DNA of 64,000 nucleotides from Pollutimonas sp. M17. Lineage in GTDB: Bacteria; Pseudomonadota; Gammaproteobacteria; Burkholderiales; Burkholderiaceae_B. Of this stretch, positions 12,276-20,780 are shown in pieces. The notes beneath the pieces are model-generated. The model was not told the origin of the DNA. It saw only the letters and a program-made list of their open reading frames with translations, and ran no database searches. The stretch is from positions 1 to 64,000 of the forward strand of contig NZ_CP107548.1 in assembly GCF_025836975.1 (NCBI RefSeq), read 5' to 3'. The first letter of the stretch is position 1. Each line of letters begins with the position of its first letter. Position numbers and translations under genes: made by a program.

Positions 12276-13232
12276 ATGAAAATGACCCGCTTGTTGAAAT
12301 CGTTGGCGATCGCCGCCGCGCTGTGCGCGGGCGCGGCGCATGCGCAGGTCAGCGTGATGCTGCCCGCCAACCCGGGCGGCGGCTGGGATGCCACCGGGCG
12401 TCAGGCCTTCCAGGCCCTGAACCAGGCGGGCATCTACAAGGGCACCGTGAACTTCACCAACAAGGGTGGGGCGGGCGGCACCATCGGCTTGTCCGACTTC
12501 CAGCGTTCGCAGAAGGGCAAGGCGGATGCGCTGGCGGTTTTCGGCGCCATTACGGTCGGCGCCATCACGCTGAACAAATCCCCCGTCGACCTCAGCAAAT
12601 TCAAGCCTGTGGCGCGCCTGACCGCCGAGTACCTGGTGCTTGCCGTCAAGGCCGATTCCCCCTACAAGACCCTGGATGATTTCGTTGCCGCGCTCAAGAG
12701 CAATCCCGGTGCGACTCCGGTGGGCGGCGGTTCCGCCGGCGGCGTCGACCATATCGCCCTGGCGCTGCTGGCGCAAAGCGGCGATGTGCCTGTGCCGTCC
12801 CTGAATTACATTCCGCAGGCGGGCGGGGCGGATACGGTCGTCGGCATCATCAACGGAACACTCAAGGCCGGCATCTCGGGCATTTCCGAATTCCAGCAGT
12901 TTGCGCAAGACGGCCGGATACGCATCCTGGGCGTCACCACCGCCGAGCGCCTGAAGAGCCTGCCCGACGTACCCACGTTCAAAGAAGCGGGATACGACGT
13001 CGAAATCGCGAACTGGCGGGGCATTCTGGGTTCGGTCGACATGCCCGAAGCCAACTATAAGGAATGGGTCGAGCGCTTCACCAAGCTGAGCGAAAGCAAG
13101 GAATGGCAGGCGGTGCTTGAAAAGCAGGCCTGGGACGCCTACTTCCTGCCGGGCGAGCAATTCGCCGCCTTCATCCAGAGCGAGAGCAGCCGCATCAACA
13201 AGATCCTGAAAGACGCGGGCTTGAGCAAGTAA
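12276..13232 (+). CDS. tctC: TctC: receptor of tripartite tricarboxylate transporter
   Basis: This is the periplasmic receptor of a TTT system that takes up citrate-like tri- and dicarboxylates. The 318-residue protein has a signal peptide cut near residue 23 (AGAAHA), then VSVMLPANPGGGWDATGRQ and NKGGAGGTIGLSDF, both typical of TctC. I place the start at the ATG preceded by AAGGAGA with 5 bp spacing; an open in-frame extension of 27 codons upstream has no ribosome binding site. It heads a tctC-tctB-tctA operon, so unlike the free-standing Bug receptors in this window it has its membrane partners. No two-component tctDE regulator is adjacent. Confidence 0.93.
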   Translation: MKMTRLLKSLAIAAALCAGAAHAQVSVMLPANPGGGWDATGRQAFQALNQAGIYKGTVNFTNKGGAGGTIGLSDFQRSQKGKADALAVFGAITVGAITLNKSPVDLSKFKPVARLTAEYLVLAVKADSPYKTLDDFVAALKSNPGATPVGGGSAGGVDHIALALLAQSGDVPVPSLNYIPQAGGADTVVGIINGTLKAGISGISEFQQFAQDGRIRILGVTTAERLKSLPDVPTFKEAGYDVEIANWRGILGSVDMPEANYKEWVERFTKLSESKEWQAVLEKQAWDAYFLPGEQFAAFIQSESSRINKILKDAGLSK

Positions 13233-13259
13233 TCGCACCGCAACAGTGAAGGAATGCCG

Positions 13260-13742
13260 ATGACGTTGCTGCGCAAGGGGCCCTGGTGGCTGGGGCTGGC
13301 CGTGATCCTCATGGGGGCGGTCTGTTTTTATGCCTCGACCGAACTGGCGGCAACCGCGCAGTATGCCGCCATCGGTCCCGGCATGTTCGTGGCCGGCGTC
13401 GGCCTGGGCCTGGTGGGGCTGGGCGTACTGCTGCTGATCCAGACTGCGCGCGGCGAGGTGTTCGAGCCTGAAGAGGCCGAGAACGCGGCGCCGGGCCAGC
13501 CCATGGACAAGCGCGCTTTCTTCACGGCATTGCTGGCCGCCATCGTGCCGGCGCTGACGATTGAAACGCTGGGGCTGCCGTTGACGGCCATGCTGTCGTT
13601 CATGCTGGTGGCGCGGGCGTTCGGCTCGAAGCGCCTGGTGCCGGATCTGGTCGCGGGGCTGGTGCTGGGCGTCGCAAGCTGGTTCCTGTTCGGCAAGCTG
13701 GGGCTGCAGCTGGGCGGCTTCTTTCCCTTGGCGGGTATGTAA
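13260..13742 (+). CDS. tctB: TctB: small membrane subunit of TTT transporter
   Basis: TctB is the small, poorly conserved four-helix membrane subunit of tripartite tricarboxylate transporters. The 160-residue protein shows four hydrophobic stretches and a charged loop near residues 75-90. An ATG 6 bp upstream (13254) is also in frame, but AAGGA ends immediately before it and is properly spaced for the ATG at 13260. The stop overlaps the tctA start by one base (TAATG), which indicates translational coupling. Assignment rests on size, topology and position between tctC and tctA. Confidence 0.88.
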   Translation: MTLLRKGPWWLGLAVILMGAVCFYASTELAATAQYAAIGPGMFVAGVGLGLVGLGVLLLIQTARGEVFEPEEAENAAPGQPMDKRAFFTALLAAIVPALTIETLGLPLTAMLSFMLVARAFGSKRLVPDLVAGLVLGVASWFLFGKLGLQLGGFFPLAGM

Positions 13743-15229
13743 TGGATACCTTCGCACTGCTGCTTCACGGTTTCGATGTTGCGCTTACGCCCGTCAACCT
13801 GATGTGGGCGCTGGTCGGGTCGGTGCTGGGCACGGCCATCGGCATTCTTCCCGGCATCGGGCCGGCGCTGACCATCGCATTGCTATTGCCCGTCACGGTG
13901 TCGGTGGGGCCGGTATCGGCCTTCATCATGTTCGCCGGCGTTCTGTACGGCGCCATGTACGGCGGGTCGACAACGTCCATATTGATCAACACGCCCGGCG
14001 AAGCGGGGTCGATGATGACCGCGCTCGAGGGCAACAAGATGGCGCGCGCGGGGCGCGGCGCGGCCGCGCTGGCGACGGCGGCCATCGGCTCCTTCGTCGC
14101 CGGAACCATTGCGACGCTGCTGCTGACGTTTGCGGCGCCCGTCGTGGCCGAGCTGGCATTCCTGCTCAAGCCGGCCGACTATTTTGCGCTGACCGTTCTG
14201 GCCTTCACCTCGGTGGCGGTGGTCATGGGCGCGTCGCGGGTGCGTGGCTTCGTTTCCCTGTTCATCGGCCTGGCCCTGGGCCTGGTCGGCATCGACGCCA
14301 TGACCGGCCAGCCACGCATGACCTTCGGCATCGCCGCCTTGCTCGACGGTGTCGAGCTGACCGTTGTGCTGGTGTCCCTGTTTGCGGTGGGCGAGATACT
14401 ATATGTGGCCAGCCGCTATACCTATGGGCAGGACGAGATCATTCCCATCAAGGGCAAGGCCTTCATGACGCGCGACGACTGGCGCCGCTCATGGAAGCCC
14501 TGGCTGCGCGGCACCGCCATTGGTTTTCCCATAGGCACCATACCCGGCGGCGGATCCGAGATTCCCACCATGCTGTCCTATACGCTTGAAAAGAAGCTCG
14601 CCCGGCACAAGGACGAGTTCGGCAAGGGAGCCATCGAGGGCGTCGCGGGGCCGGAGGCGGCCAACAATGCGTCGGCCGCGGGCATATTGGTGCCGCTGCT
14701 TACGCTGGGTCTGCCCACGTCGGCGACGGCCGCCATTTTGCTGGCGGCATTTCAAAATTACGGCTTGCAGCCGGGTCCCTTCCTGTTCACCAGCAACCCC
14801 GAACTCGTCTGGGGCCTGATCGCCTCGCTGTACATAGGCAATGCCATGTTGCTGGTGTTGAACCTGCCTTTGGTGGGCATGTGGGTGAGGCTGTTGCAGA
14901 TCCCGCGCCCGCAGCTGTATGCCGGCATTCTGGTTTTCGCCATGATCGGCATCTGGGGCGTGTCGGGCTCGGTGTTCGAGCTGGGCCTGATGGCCGCATT
15001 GGGTATGGTCGGCTATGCGATGCGTGTCTACGGCTTCCCCATACCGCCGCTGCTGATCGGCCTGATCCTGGTGCCCCTGGCCGAAACCCAGCTGCGCACG
15101 GCGCTGGCTGCCGGACAGGGACGCCTGTCGGTTCTGTTCGATACGCCGATTTCGGTGACTTTCCTGTCGCTGGCTTTCCTGTTCCTTTTCCTGCCCGTCG
15201 TCCTGAAACGCCTGAAGGGAGGCGCATAA
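13742..15229 (+). CDS. tctA: TctA: large membrane subunit of TTT transporter
   Basis: TctA is the 10-12-helix permease of the tripartite tricarboxylate transporter. The 495-residue protein has the conserved blocks [17 protein letters not shown] near the N-terminus, [19 protein letters not shown], and further on [14 protein letters not shown]. These glycine-rich, partly duplicated motifs define the family. The gene overlaps tctB by one base and ends the operon. No clear terminator follows; the next element is the promoter and riboswitch of the TerC-family gene, starting only 13 bp after the stop. Confidence 0.95.
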   Translation: MDTFALLLHGFDVALTPVNLMWALVGSVLGTAIGILPGIGPALTIALLLPVTVSVGPVSAFIMFAGVLYGAMYGGSTTSILINTPGEAGSMMTALEGNKMARAGRGAAALATAAIGSFVAGTIATLLLTFAAPVVAELAFLLKPADYFALTVLAFTSVAVVMGASRVRGFVSLFIGLALGLVGIDAMTGQPRMTFGIAALLDGVELTVVLVSLFAVGEILYVASRYTYGQDEIIPIKGKAFMTRDDWRRSWKPWLRGTAIGFPIGTIPGGGSEIPTMLSYTLEKKLARHKDEFGKGAIEGVAGPEAANNASAAGILVPLLTLGLPTSATAAILLAAFQNYGLQPGPFLFTSNPELVWGLIASLYIGNAMLLVLNLPLVGMWVRLLQIPRPQLYAGILVFAMIGIWGVSGSVFELGLMAALGMVGYAMRVYGFPIPPLLIGLILVPLAETQLRTALAAGQGRLSVLFDTPISVTFLSLAFLFLFLPVVLKRLKGGA

Positions 15230-15241
15230 GCCGGAAGTTGC

Positions 15242-15269
15242 TTGACTTTGCGTCGTATACGAATATACT
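15242..15269 (+). promoter_or_regulatory. sigma-70 promoter of the TerC-family gene
   Basis: TTGACT at 15242-15247 and TATACT at 15264-15269 are separated by 16 bp, a near-consensus housekeeping promoter. The predicted start of transcription (about 15276) falls directly before the riboswitch, so the RNA would begin with the aptamer. Confidence 0.75.
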
Positions 15270-15277
15270 TACGCCCA

Positions 15278-15412
15278 TCAAGGGGAGTAGCTTTCTTTCC
15301 GCGGCATCGTCATTACGGCAGTCTTGCAAGGCTTTGCAAGCTCCCGGTGCCCGGGCAACACATCGTGTTGCAAGCGAGACCTTGCCATTAAGGGCAAGGT
15401 CCGTACTCCAGC
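15278..15412 (+). promoter_or_regulatory. yybP-ykoY (manganese) riboswitch
   Basis: The 5' conserved strand AGGGGAGTAGC (15281-15291) and the closing strand GTACTCC (15403-15409) form the base stem. The second conserved arm is GAGACCTTGCC (15376-15386), folding back on GGCAAGGTC (15393-15401). These are the hallmark sequences of the Mn2+-sensing yybP-ykoY family, as in the leaders of E. coli alx and mntP; alx also encodes a TerC protein. Between the arms is a variable stem region. The element sits ahead of a terminator hairpin and a TerC-family gene, so manganese binding probably permits read-through. This is called by pattern, not by a covariance model. Confidence 0.9.
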
Positions 15413-15420
15413 GATAGCTG

Positions 15421-15459
15421 TGGCCTGCGTCCTTACGGATCAGGCCATTTTTGCTTTTT
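15421..15459 (+). terminator. riboswitch expression-platform terminator
   Basis: TGGCCTG, a bulged C and GTCC pair with GGAT and CAGGCCA around a TTAC loop, followed by TTTTTGCTTTTT. It lies 9 bp after the aptamer and about 110 bp before the coding region, the right place for ligand-controlled transcription attenuation. The remaining leader to the start codon shows no gene. Confidence 0.8.
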
Positions 15460-15567
15460 CCAGCGCTCGCCTTGACTGTACTCAGTGTCATTCAAGCAAG
15501 CCGGCCACTGCAAGCGGCTCGATCCGTTTCCCATCAGAACTTCATTTTGATATTTAACGGGTGACTT

Positions 15568-16275
15568 ATGCTTGAATTTCTACAAACACTGAGCTGGGCG
15601 GCGGTCTTTCAGATCATCCTGATCGATATTCTGCTTGGCGGCGACAACGCCGTGGTCATCGCGCTGGCGTGCCGGAACCTGCCGCGCAAGCAGCGCATGC
15701 AAGGCATCTTGTGGGGCACCGCGGGCGCCATCGGCCTGCGCGTGGGCTTGATCGCCTTTGCCCTGACCTTGCTCAGCGTGCCTTTCCTGAAGATTGTCGG
15801 CGCGCTGCTGCTGGTATGGGTGGGCATCAAACTGCTGATTCCGGACGAGGACGCGCATGGCAAGATCAATGGCGGCACATCCGTGATGTCCGCCGTCAAG
15901 ACGATCATCGTGGCTGATTTCGTGATGAGCCTGGACAACGTCATTGCCATTGCGGGCGCGGCCCAGGGGGCGAATCCGGAACACCAGATAGGCCTGGTCA
16001 TATTCGGCCTGGTGATCAGCGTGCCCATCATCATCTGGGGCAGCACCCTGGTGCTGAAGCTGATCGATCGCTATCCCAGCGTCGTCACGTTCGGCGCGGC
16101 CTTGCTGGGCTGGATTGCCGGCGGAATGCTGATTACCGATATCGTCATTGTCGAGCGGTTCGGCGAGCCTTCGGGCATGATGAAGCTGGCGGCCGAAATA
16201 GCCGGAGCCTTGCTTATCGTGGCGGCAGGCCGCTGGTTCGCGCAGCGCAAGCGCGCCGCGGCGGCCAGCGCGTAA
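15568..16275 (+). CDS. TerC-family membrane protein, probable Mn2+ exporter
   Basis: The 235-residue protein has seven hydrophobic segments and the two TerC hallmarks with membrane-embedded acidic residues: DILLGGDNAVVIALA near residues 20-34 and DFVMSLDNVIAIAGAA near 117-132. TerC-family proteins of this kind (YjbE/Alx/MeeF type) export manganese, in some cases to metallate secreted enzymes. The manganese riboswitch in the leader strongly supports that role here. An ACGGGTGA ribosome binding site lies just before the ATG. The gene is monocistronic and ends at a bidirectional hairpin. Tellurite resistance, from which the family name comes, is less likely because no other ter genes are present. 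Confidence 0.93.
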   Translation: MLEFLQTLSWAAVFQIILIDILLGGDNAVVIALACRNLPRKQRMQGILWGTAGAIGLRVGLIAFALTLLSVPFLKIVGALLLVWVGIKLLIPDEDAHGKINGGTSVMSAVKTIIVADFVMSLDNVIAIAGAAQGANPEHQIGLVIFGLVISVPIIIWGSTLVLKLIDRYPSVVTFGAALLGWIAGGMLITDIVIVERFGEPSGMMKLAAEIAGALLIVAAGRWFAQRKRAAAASA

Positions 16276-16298
16276 GCGGAGAGTTGCCGATGACCGGC

Positions 16299-16323
16299 AA
16301 GGCGGGGGAACGGCCCCCGCCTT
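16299..16323. terminator. bidirectional terminator hairpin
   Basis: AAGGCGGGGG and CCCCCGCCTT form a perfect 10-bp stem with an AACGG loop between the convergent TerC-family gene and the minus-strand gene at 16325. The T tract is poor on both sides, so efficiency is uncertain. Confidence 0.55.
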
Positions 16324-16324
16324 G

Positions 16325-16861
16325 TCAATACAGCCCCAGGTCTTTCCTGGGCGCGGCGGCGGGAATGGTGAAATCCAGTCCCTTCACCGCCTGATCGATG
16401 CTTATGCCGTCGTTCAGGCGCACCCACACAGTGCTCAAAAGCGGATCCATGAAGGGTTTCATGCGCTGATTCATGATGACGCCGACATCTTTGGTGATGG
16501 CCGAGAAAAGATCTTTCAGCGTGCCCTCGCTGGGTATGAGCTCATCGATGATCAGATAAGCGGGATAGCCGTGCAGGGCCAAAGGTATTTCCAGCAGGGA
16601 GACGCCCGGAAAGGCCTGAACCCCCCGGACCTCCATCAACGCGACGGGTATGGGCCGGTGCGAGAACCAGGCGAGCCGCATCGTGCCGAGCACGCGCATG
16701 GCCTTGCTGTCCGGGTACAGGTGCTTTTCGATATCGAAATAGTAGACGCGGCGCTGGGGACGGTTGGACTGCGAATCCGGTGAAAATGCCGGGACCTCGG
16801 GCAGGGCCAGCGCGGGCCGGTTGCTTGACAGCGGATTTTGAGTTGCGGCGTCTTCAGTCAT
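16325..16861 (-). CDS. conserved-looking protein of unknown function
   Basis: I do not recognise this 178-residue protein. It has no signal peptide or membrane segment. The first 35 residues are polar and Pro/Ser-rich, probably disordered. The rest looks like a compact alpha/beta domain, with segments such as VYYFDIEKHLYPD, MRLAWFSHRPIPVALMEV and AYLIIDELIPSEGTLKDLF. Codon use and GC content match the neighbours, so it is likely a real gene. It is convergent with the TerC-family gene and followed, upstream on the same strand, by the carbonic anhydrase gene. No function can be proposed from context. Confidence 0.7.
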   Translation of the reverse strand: MTEDAATQNPLSSNRPALALPEVPAFSPDSQSNRPQRRVYYFDIEKHLYPDSKAMRVLGTMRLAWFSHRPIPVALMEVRGVQAFPGVSLLEIPLALHGYPAYLIIDELIPSEGTLKDLFSAITKDVGVIMNQRMKPFMDPLLSTVWVRLNDGISIDQAVKGLDFTIPAAAPRKDLGLY

Positions 16862-16987
16862 GGTCGGTAAAGCGGTATGAACCGAAGCGGATTATAAGCC
16901 AGGCCCCGCATGAAGAGCGCGCCCAATACGCATGCGCCGCGCCATGCATGAAGGCATGGAACGGCCTTGAGCTTAATGGGGGGCGGG

Positions 16988-17722
16988 CTAGCTGACCAGT
17001 TCGACGCGCCCGGTATCCAGCCTGTAGATTCCCCCGACGATCTTGAGCTTTTCCTCGCGTACGCTTCTGGCCAGTATGGGCGTGGCTTCCCGCAGGAGCC
17101 CGACGTTGCGCCGTATGTTCTCTTTGGTGGCCGCCTCGATGAGGGCGCCTTCCTGGCCTGACGTGGCCGAGGCGCGTACCGCTGGCATCAAGGCCGTGGT
17201 GATGCTTTGGATGTGTCCGGGAAAGTCGGTGTCGTTCTTCAGGGCGTCCACGGTCGCGCTGATGGCGCCGCAGCGTGTATGGCCCAGCACCATGATCAGC
17301 GGCGCCTTGAGCACGGCGGTGCCGTATTCAAGACTGGCCAGGATATCGGTGGTGACATAGTTGCCCGCTATGCGTGTGACGAAGAGGTCGCCCCGCGCTT
17401 CGTCGAAGCACAGTTCGGGGCTGACGCGCGAGTCGGCGCAACTGAGCACGCAGGCATAAGGGTTCTGCGCGCTTGCCAGGCGGCCGCGGGTGGAGGCGAA
17501 ATCACGATCGGTCGCCTGGTTCGATGCATAGCGCTCGTTGCCCCGCATCAGGCGTTCCAGCGCCTGGTCGGGCGACAGGACATTGTCCGGCTTGGGCGTT
17601 GCGGCATGGGCCCGGCCCGGCAGGCCGGCGATGCCCGCCACGGATGCCAGCCCCAGCGCTGCAAGCGTCCTGCGGCGCGAAGGAGAGGCGGGGCCCGCAC
17701 TGCGTTCACACATTAAACACAT
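16988..17722 (-). CDS. exported beta-class carbonic anhydrase
   Basis: Beta carbonic anhydrases interconvert CO2 and bicarbonate with an active-site zinc. The 244-residue protein has the zinc ligands and dyad in order: Cys95, Asp97 and Arg99 in CADSR, then His148 and Cys151 in GHTRCGA. Unlike the common cytoplasmic forms, it has an N-terminal leader with SRRRTLAALGL at 15-25 and an AHA cleavage site near residue 40. This resembles a Tat signal and implies a folded, metal-loaded enzyme in the periplasm. I chose the ATG at 17722 because AGGAGA lies 5 bp upstream; an extension of 21 codons is open but has no ribosome binding site. The leader also has two early cysteines. Confidence 0.92.
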   Translation of the reverse strand: MCLMCERSAGPASPSRRRTLAALGLASVAGIAGLPGRAHAATPKPDNVLSPDQALERLMRGNERYASNQATDRDFASTRGRLASAQNPYACVLSCADSRVSPELCFDEARGDLFVTRIAGNYVTTDILASLEYGTAVLKAPLIMVLGHTRCGAISATVDALKNDTDFPGHIQSITTALMPAVRASATSGQEGALIEAATKENIRRNVGLLREATPILARSVREEKLKIVGGIYRLDTGRVELVS

Positions 17723-17965
17723 GGATGTCTCCTGGAGGCTCTGGCGAGCGGCGTTGTTATGAGTATGCGACCGAGGCGCCGCCATTGTGCGGGAGGAAAC
17801 GGCGGGCAGGCAAGCGATATTTCCGTTCCGTTCGGGCGGATGTCGAATGCGGGGTATTTTTTATAGATAGAAAAAAATAATTTTTGGCCTTCCTGAAAGC
17901 GATCTTTGGGAAGATGAACATGCAGCTGCGACCGAACATTGATAATTCTTATTAAAGGGACAAGC

Positions 17966-18976
17966 ATGTTACGTAAACGACTCCACCTGAAGCCGGCGCT
18001 GCTGGCCAGCGGACTTTCATTGGGCGCCTTGATGCTGGCCCCGCCTTTGGCGGGCGTATCCCAGGCGGCGGAATCCTATCCCCAGAAGCCCATACGCCTG
18101 ATCATCCCCTATCCTCCCGGCGGCGCAACCGATGTCATCGGCCGCATCGTCGGAAAAAACCTGAGCGACGAGATCGGCGAGCAGGTCGTCATTGAAAACC
18201 GCGGCGGCGCGGGCGGAAACATAGGCGCGGGCGAAGTGGCGCGCGCCAAGCCGGACGGCTATACGCTGCTGATGGGTGCGTTGACCTCGCATTCGGTCAT
18301 GGCGACCCTGGAAAAGGGCAAGCTGCAGTACGATCTTCGGAAAGACCTGACACCGGTGGGCATTGCGGGCTCGGTGCCGCTGGTCGCCGTGGTCAATCCA
18401 TCCCTTCCGATCAAGTCGTTGAACGAGCTGGTCGACTACGCCAAGAAGAATCCGGGAAAGCTCAACTTTGCCTCCTCGGGCGCCGGCGCGCCGCAGCGCA
18501 TGGCCATGGAACTGTTCAAGCAGATCGCGGGCGTCAATATCGTGCATGTGGCCTATCGTGGCAGCGGTCCCGCCATGACGGACCTGGTGGGCGGCCAGGT
18601 CGAGACCATGACGGAAACGGTGCCGGCGGCCATCGGCTTCATCAAAGGCGGGCAGCTGCGTCCCCTGGCGGTCCTGACGCCCGAGCGGATTTCGATGCTG
18701 CCCGATGTGCCGACCGCCCAGGAACAAGGCTTGACCGGTTTCAACGTCAGCTCATTGTTCGGTGTCATGGCGCCAACGGGCACGCCGCCGGCTGTCGTGG
18801 AAAAACTGAATGCGGCGCTGGTCAAGGCGCTGTCCAAGGAAGAAGTAAAGGCCCAGCTGCTGGAGCAAGGGGTTTACGCCAGCCCCATGCCCATAGCCCA
18901 GTCGCAGAAGCGCCTGGCCGCGGAAATCGACCAGTGGGCCAAGGTCATCCACGACGGTAAGATAACCGTCAATTAA
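17966..18976 (+). CDS. Bug-family (TctC) solute-binding receptor of the sugar-acid cluster
   Basis: The 336-residue protein has a long signal peptide (positive N-terminus, hydrophobic core, cleavage near VSQA about residue 34) and the Bug blocks YPQKPIRLIIPYPPGG and NRGGAGGNIGAGEVA. AAAGGGA with 5 bp spacing supports the ATG at 17966. It is separated by 22 bp from an IlvD/Edd-type dehydratase gene and is likely co-transcribed with it, so its ligand is probably the aldonic acid or related hydroxy acid that the dehydratase uses. No permease genes are adjacent. The 243 bp between it and the divergent carbonic anhydrase gene must hold both promoters. Confidence 0.92.
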   Translation: MLRKRLHLKPALLASGLSLGALMLAPPLAGVSQAAESYPQKPIRLIIPYPPGGATDVIGRIVGKNLSDEIGEQVVIENRGGAGGNIGAGEVARAKPDGYTLLMGALTSHSVMATLEKGKLQYDLRKDLTPVGIAGSVPLVAVVNPSLPIKSLNELVDYAKKNPGKLNFASSGAGAPQRMAMELFKQIAGVNIVHVAYRGSGPAMTDLVGGQVETMTETVPAAIGFIKGGQLRPLAVLTPERISMLPDVPTAQEQGLTGFNVSSLFGVMAPTGTPPAVVEKLNAALVKALSKEEVKAQLLEQGVYASPMPIAQSQKRLAAEIDQWAKVIHDGKITVN

Positions 18977-18998
18977 ATGCAGAAGAGAAGAGCAGGCT

Positions 18999-20744
18999 AT
19001 GTCCAAAAGCAAATCGTCCCCTCCCCATGATGCCACCGGCTTGCGCAAGGGTTTGACCAGTTACGGCGATAACGGCTTTTCGCTGTTTTTGAGAAAGGCC
19101 TTCATCAAGGGCGCGGGCTATTCCGACTCGGCGCTGGACCGGCCTGTCATCGGCATCGCCAATACCGGCAGCGCCTACAACCCCTGCCATGGCAACATGC
19201 CCCAGCTGATCGAGGCGGTGAAAAGGGGCGTCATGCTGGCGGGCGGCCTGCCCATGGAGTTCCCGACGATTTCCATACACGAGAGCTTCGCCTATCCGAC
19301 CAGCATGTATCTGCGCAACCTCATGTCGATGGACACCGAGGAAATGATCAGGGCCCAGCCTATGGACGCGGTGGTCCTGATCGGCGGCTGCGACAAGACC
19401 GTGCCGGCCCAGTTGATGGGGGCGGCGTCCGCGGGCATACCGGCCATCCAGCTGATTACCGGTTCCATGCTGACCGGCTCGCATCGTTCCGAACGCGTGG
19501 GTGCATGCACCGACTGCCGACGCTACTGGGGCAAGTACAGGGCCGATGAGATTGACGACCAGGAGATCTCCGACGTCAACAACCAGCTGGTGGCCAGCGT
19601 GGGCACCTGTTCGGTGATGGGAACCGCCAGCACCATGGCGTGCATTGCCGAGGCGCTGGGCATGACGGTTCCGGGCGGCGCCACGCCGCCGGCGGTGACC
19701 GCCGACCGCATGCGCATTGCCGAGTCGACGGGAACGCAGGCGGTAAGCCTGGCCAGGTCGGGATTGACGATAGACAAGATCCTGACCGCCGATGCCTTTG
19801 AGAACGCCATGAGAGTCCTGCTTGCCATAGGCGGGTCGACCAACGGCATCGTCCATCTGGCCGCCATTGCCGGGCGGCTGGGCATGGACATCGACCTGAA
19901 GACCCTGGACCGCATGGGCAGGGAAACGCCGGTGCTGCTGGACCTGAAGCCCTCCGGCCAGCACTATATGGAGGACTTCCATAAGGCCGGAGGCATGGCC
20001 ACCTTGCTGCGCCAGCTCAAGCCCCTGCTCAAACTGGATGCCCTGACGGTGACCGGCCGCAGCCTGGGCGAGGAAATGGAACGGGCCGGGCCTGGCTTCG
20101 CGCAGGACGTCGTCAAGTCCGTGTCCGACCCCATCTATCCTCAGGGCGGCATTGCGGTGCTGGAAGGCAATCTGGCGCCCGGCGGAGCCATCATCAAGCA
20201 ATCGTCGGCGGATGCGGGGCTGATGGAGCACGAGGGCCGGGCGGTGGTCTTCGAAAATGCAGCGGACCTGGCCAACCGGATCGACGCCGACGATCTGGAC
20301 GTCAATGCCGACGATATCCTGGTCCTCAAGAACATCGGCCCGAAGGGCGCGCCCGGCATGCCCGAGGCCGGCTATATCCCGATACCCAGGAAGCTCGCCG
20401 TCAAGGGCGTGAAAGACATCGTCCGTATTTCGGACGGCCGCATGAGCGGCACGGCATTCGGGACCATCGTCCTGCACGTCACGCCCGAGTCGGCCATAGG
20501 CGGGCCCCTGGCTTACGTGCAGAACGGCGATCGCATACGGTTGAGCGTGAAGAATCGCGAAATATCCCTGCTGGTTCCCGAAGACGAAATGCAGCGCCGG
20601 CGATCGGCCATGCCCGTCGTGCCGCCCACGGCGGATCGGGGCTACAAGAAACTTTTCCTGCAATCGGTCACCCAGGCGGACAAGGGGGTGGATTTCGATT
20701 TCCTGCGCGCGCCGGACGCCAGCGGCAAGGCACCCGGGTCGTAG
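18999..20744 (+). CDS. IlvD/Edd-family sugar-acid dehydratase, L-arabonate dehydratase-like
   Basis: This family removes water from 2,3-dihydroxy acids using an Fe-S cluster and Mg2+. In the 581-residue protein the three cluster cysteines are Cys63 (NPCHGNMP), Cys131 (GGCDKTVPA) and Cys204 (VGTCSVMG). Their spacing (68 and 73 residues) equals that of the characterised L-arabonate dehydratase of Rhizobium (59/127/200, from memory). The opening also fits sugar-acid dehydratases rather than the valine/isoleucine enzyme IlvD. Its neighbours (Bug receptor, DapA-family lyase, 2-hydroxyacid dehydrogenase, LysR) make a catabolic pathway: acid uptake, dehydration to a 2-keto-3-deoxy acid, then cleavage or second dehydration. 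Pentonate versus hexonate specificity cannot be read from the sequence. Confidence 0.88.
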   Translation: MSKSKSSPPHDATGLRKGLTSYGDNGFSLFLRKAFIKGAGYSDSALDRPVIGIANTGSAYNPCHGNMPQLIEAVKRGVMLAGGLPMEFPTISIHESFAYPTSMYLRNLMSMDTEEMIRAQPMDAVVLIGGCDKTVPAQLMGAASAGIPAIQLITGSMLTGSHRSERVGACTDCRRYWGKYRADEIDDQEISDVNNQLVASVGTCSVMGTASTMACIAEALGMTVPGGATPPAVTADRMRIAESTGTQAVSLARSGLTIDKILTADAFENAMRVLLAIGGSTNGIVHLAAIAGRLGMDIDLKTLDRMGRETPVLLDLKPSGQHYMEDFHKAGGMATLLRQLKPLLKLDALTVTGRSLGEEMERAGPGFAQDVVKSVSDPIYPQGGIAVLEGNLAPGGAIIKQSSADAGLMEHEGRAVVFENAADLANRIDADDLDVNADDILVLKNIGPKGAPGMPEAGYIPIPRKLAVKGVKDIVRISDGRMSGTAFGTIVLHVTPESAIGGPLAYVQNGDRIRLSVKNREISLLVPEDEMQRRRSAMPVVPPTADRGYKKLFLQSVTQADKGVDFDFLRAPDASGKAPGS

Positions 20745-20780
20745 CCGCCACGGCATGAGTCGCCGCCGCAAGGGAGCGCC

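Noticed and set aside
10986-13757. A 900-codon minus-strand frame opposite the BCCT and tctCB genes
   Set aside because: Its translation is rich in Gln, His and Arg, a typical shadow of hydrophobic membrane-protein genes.
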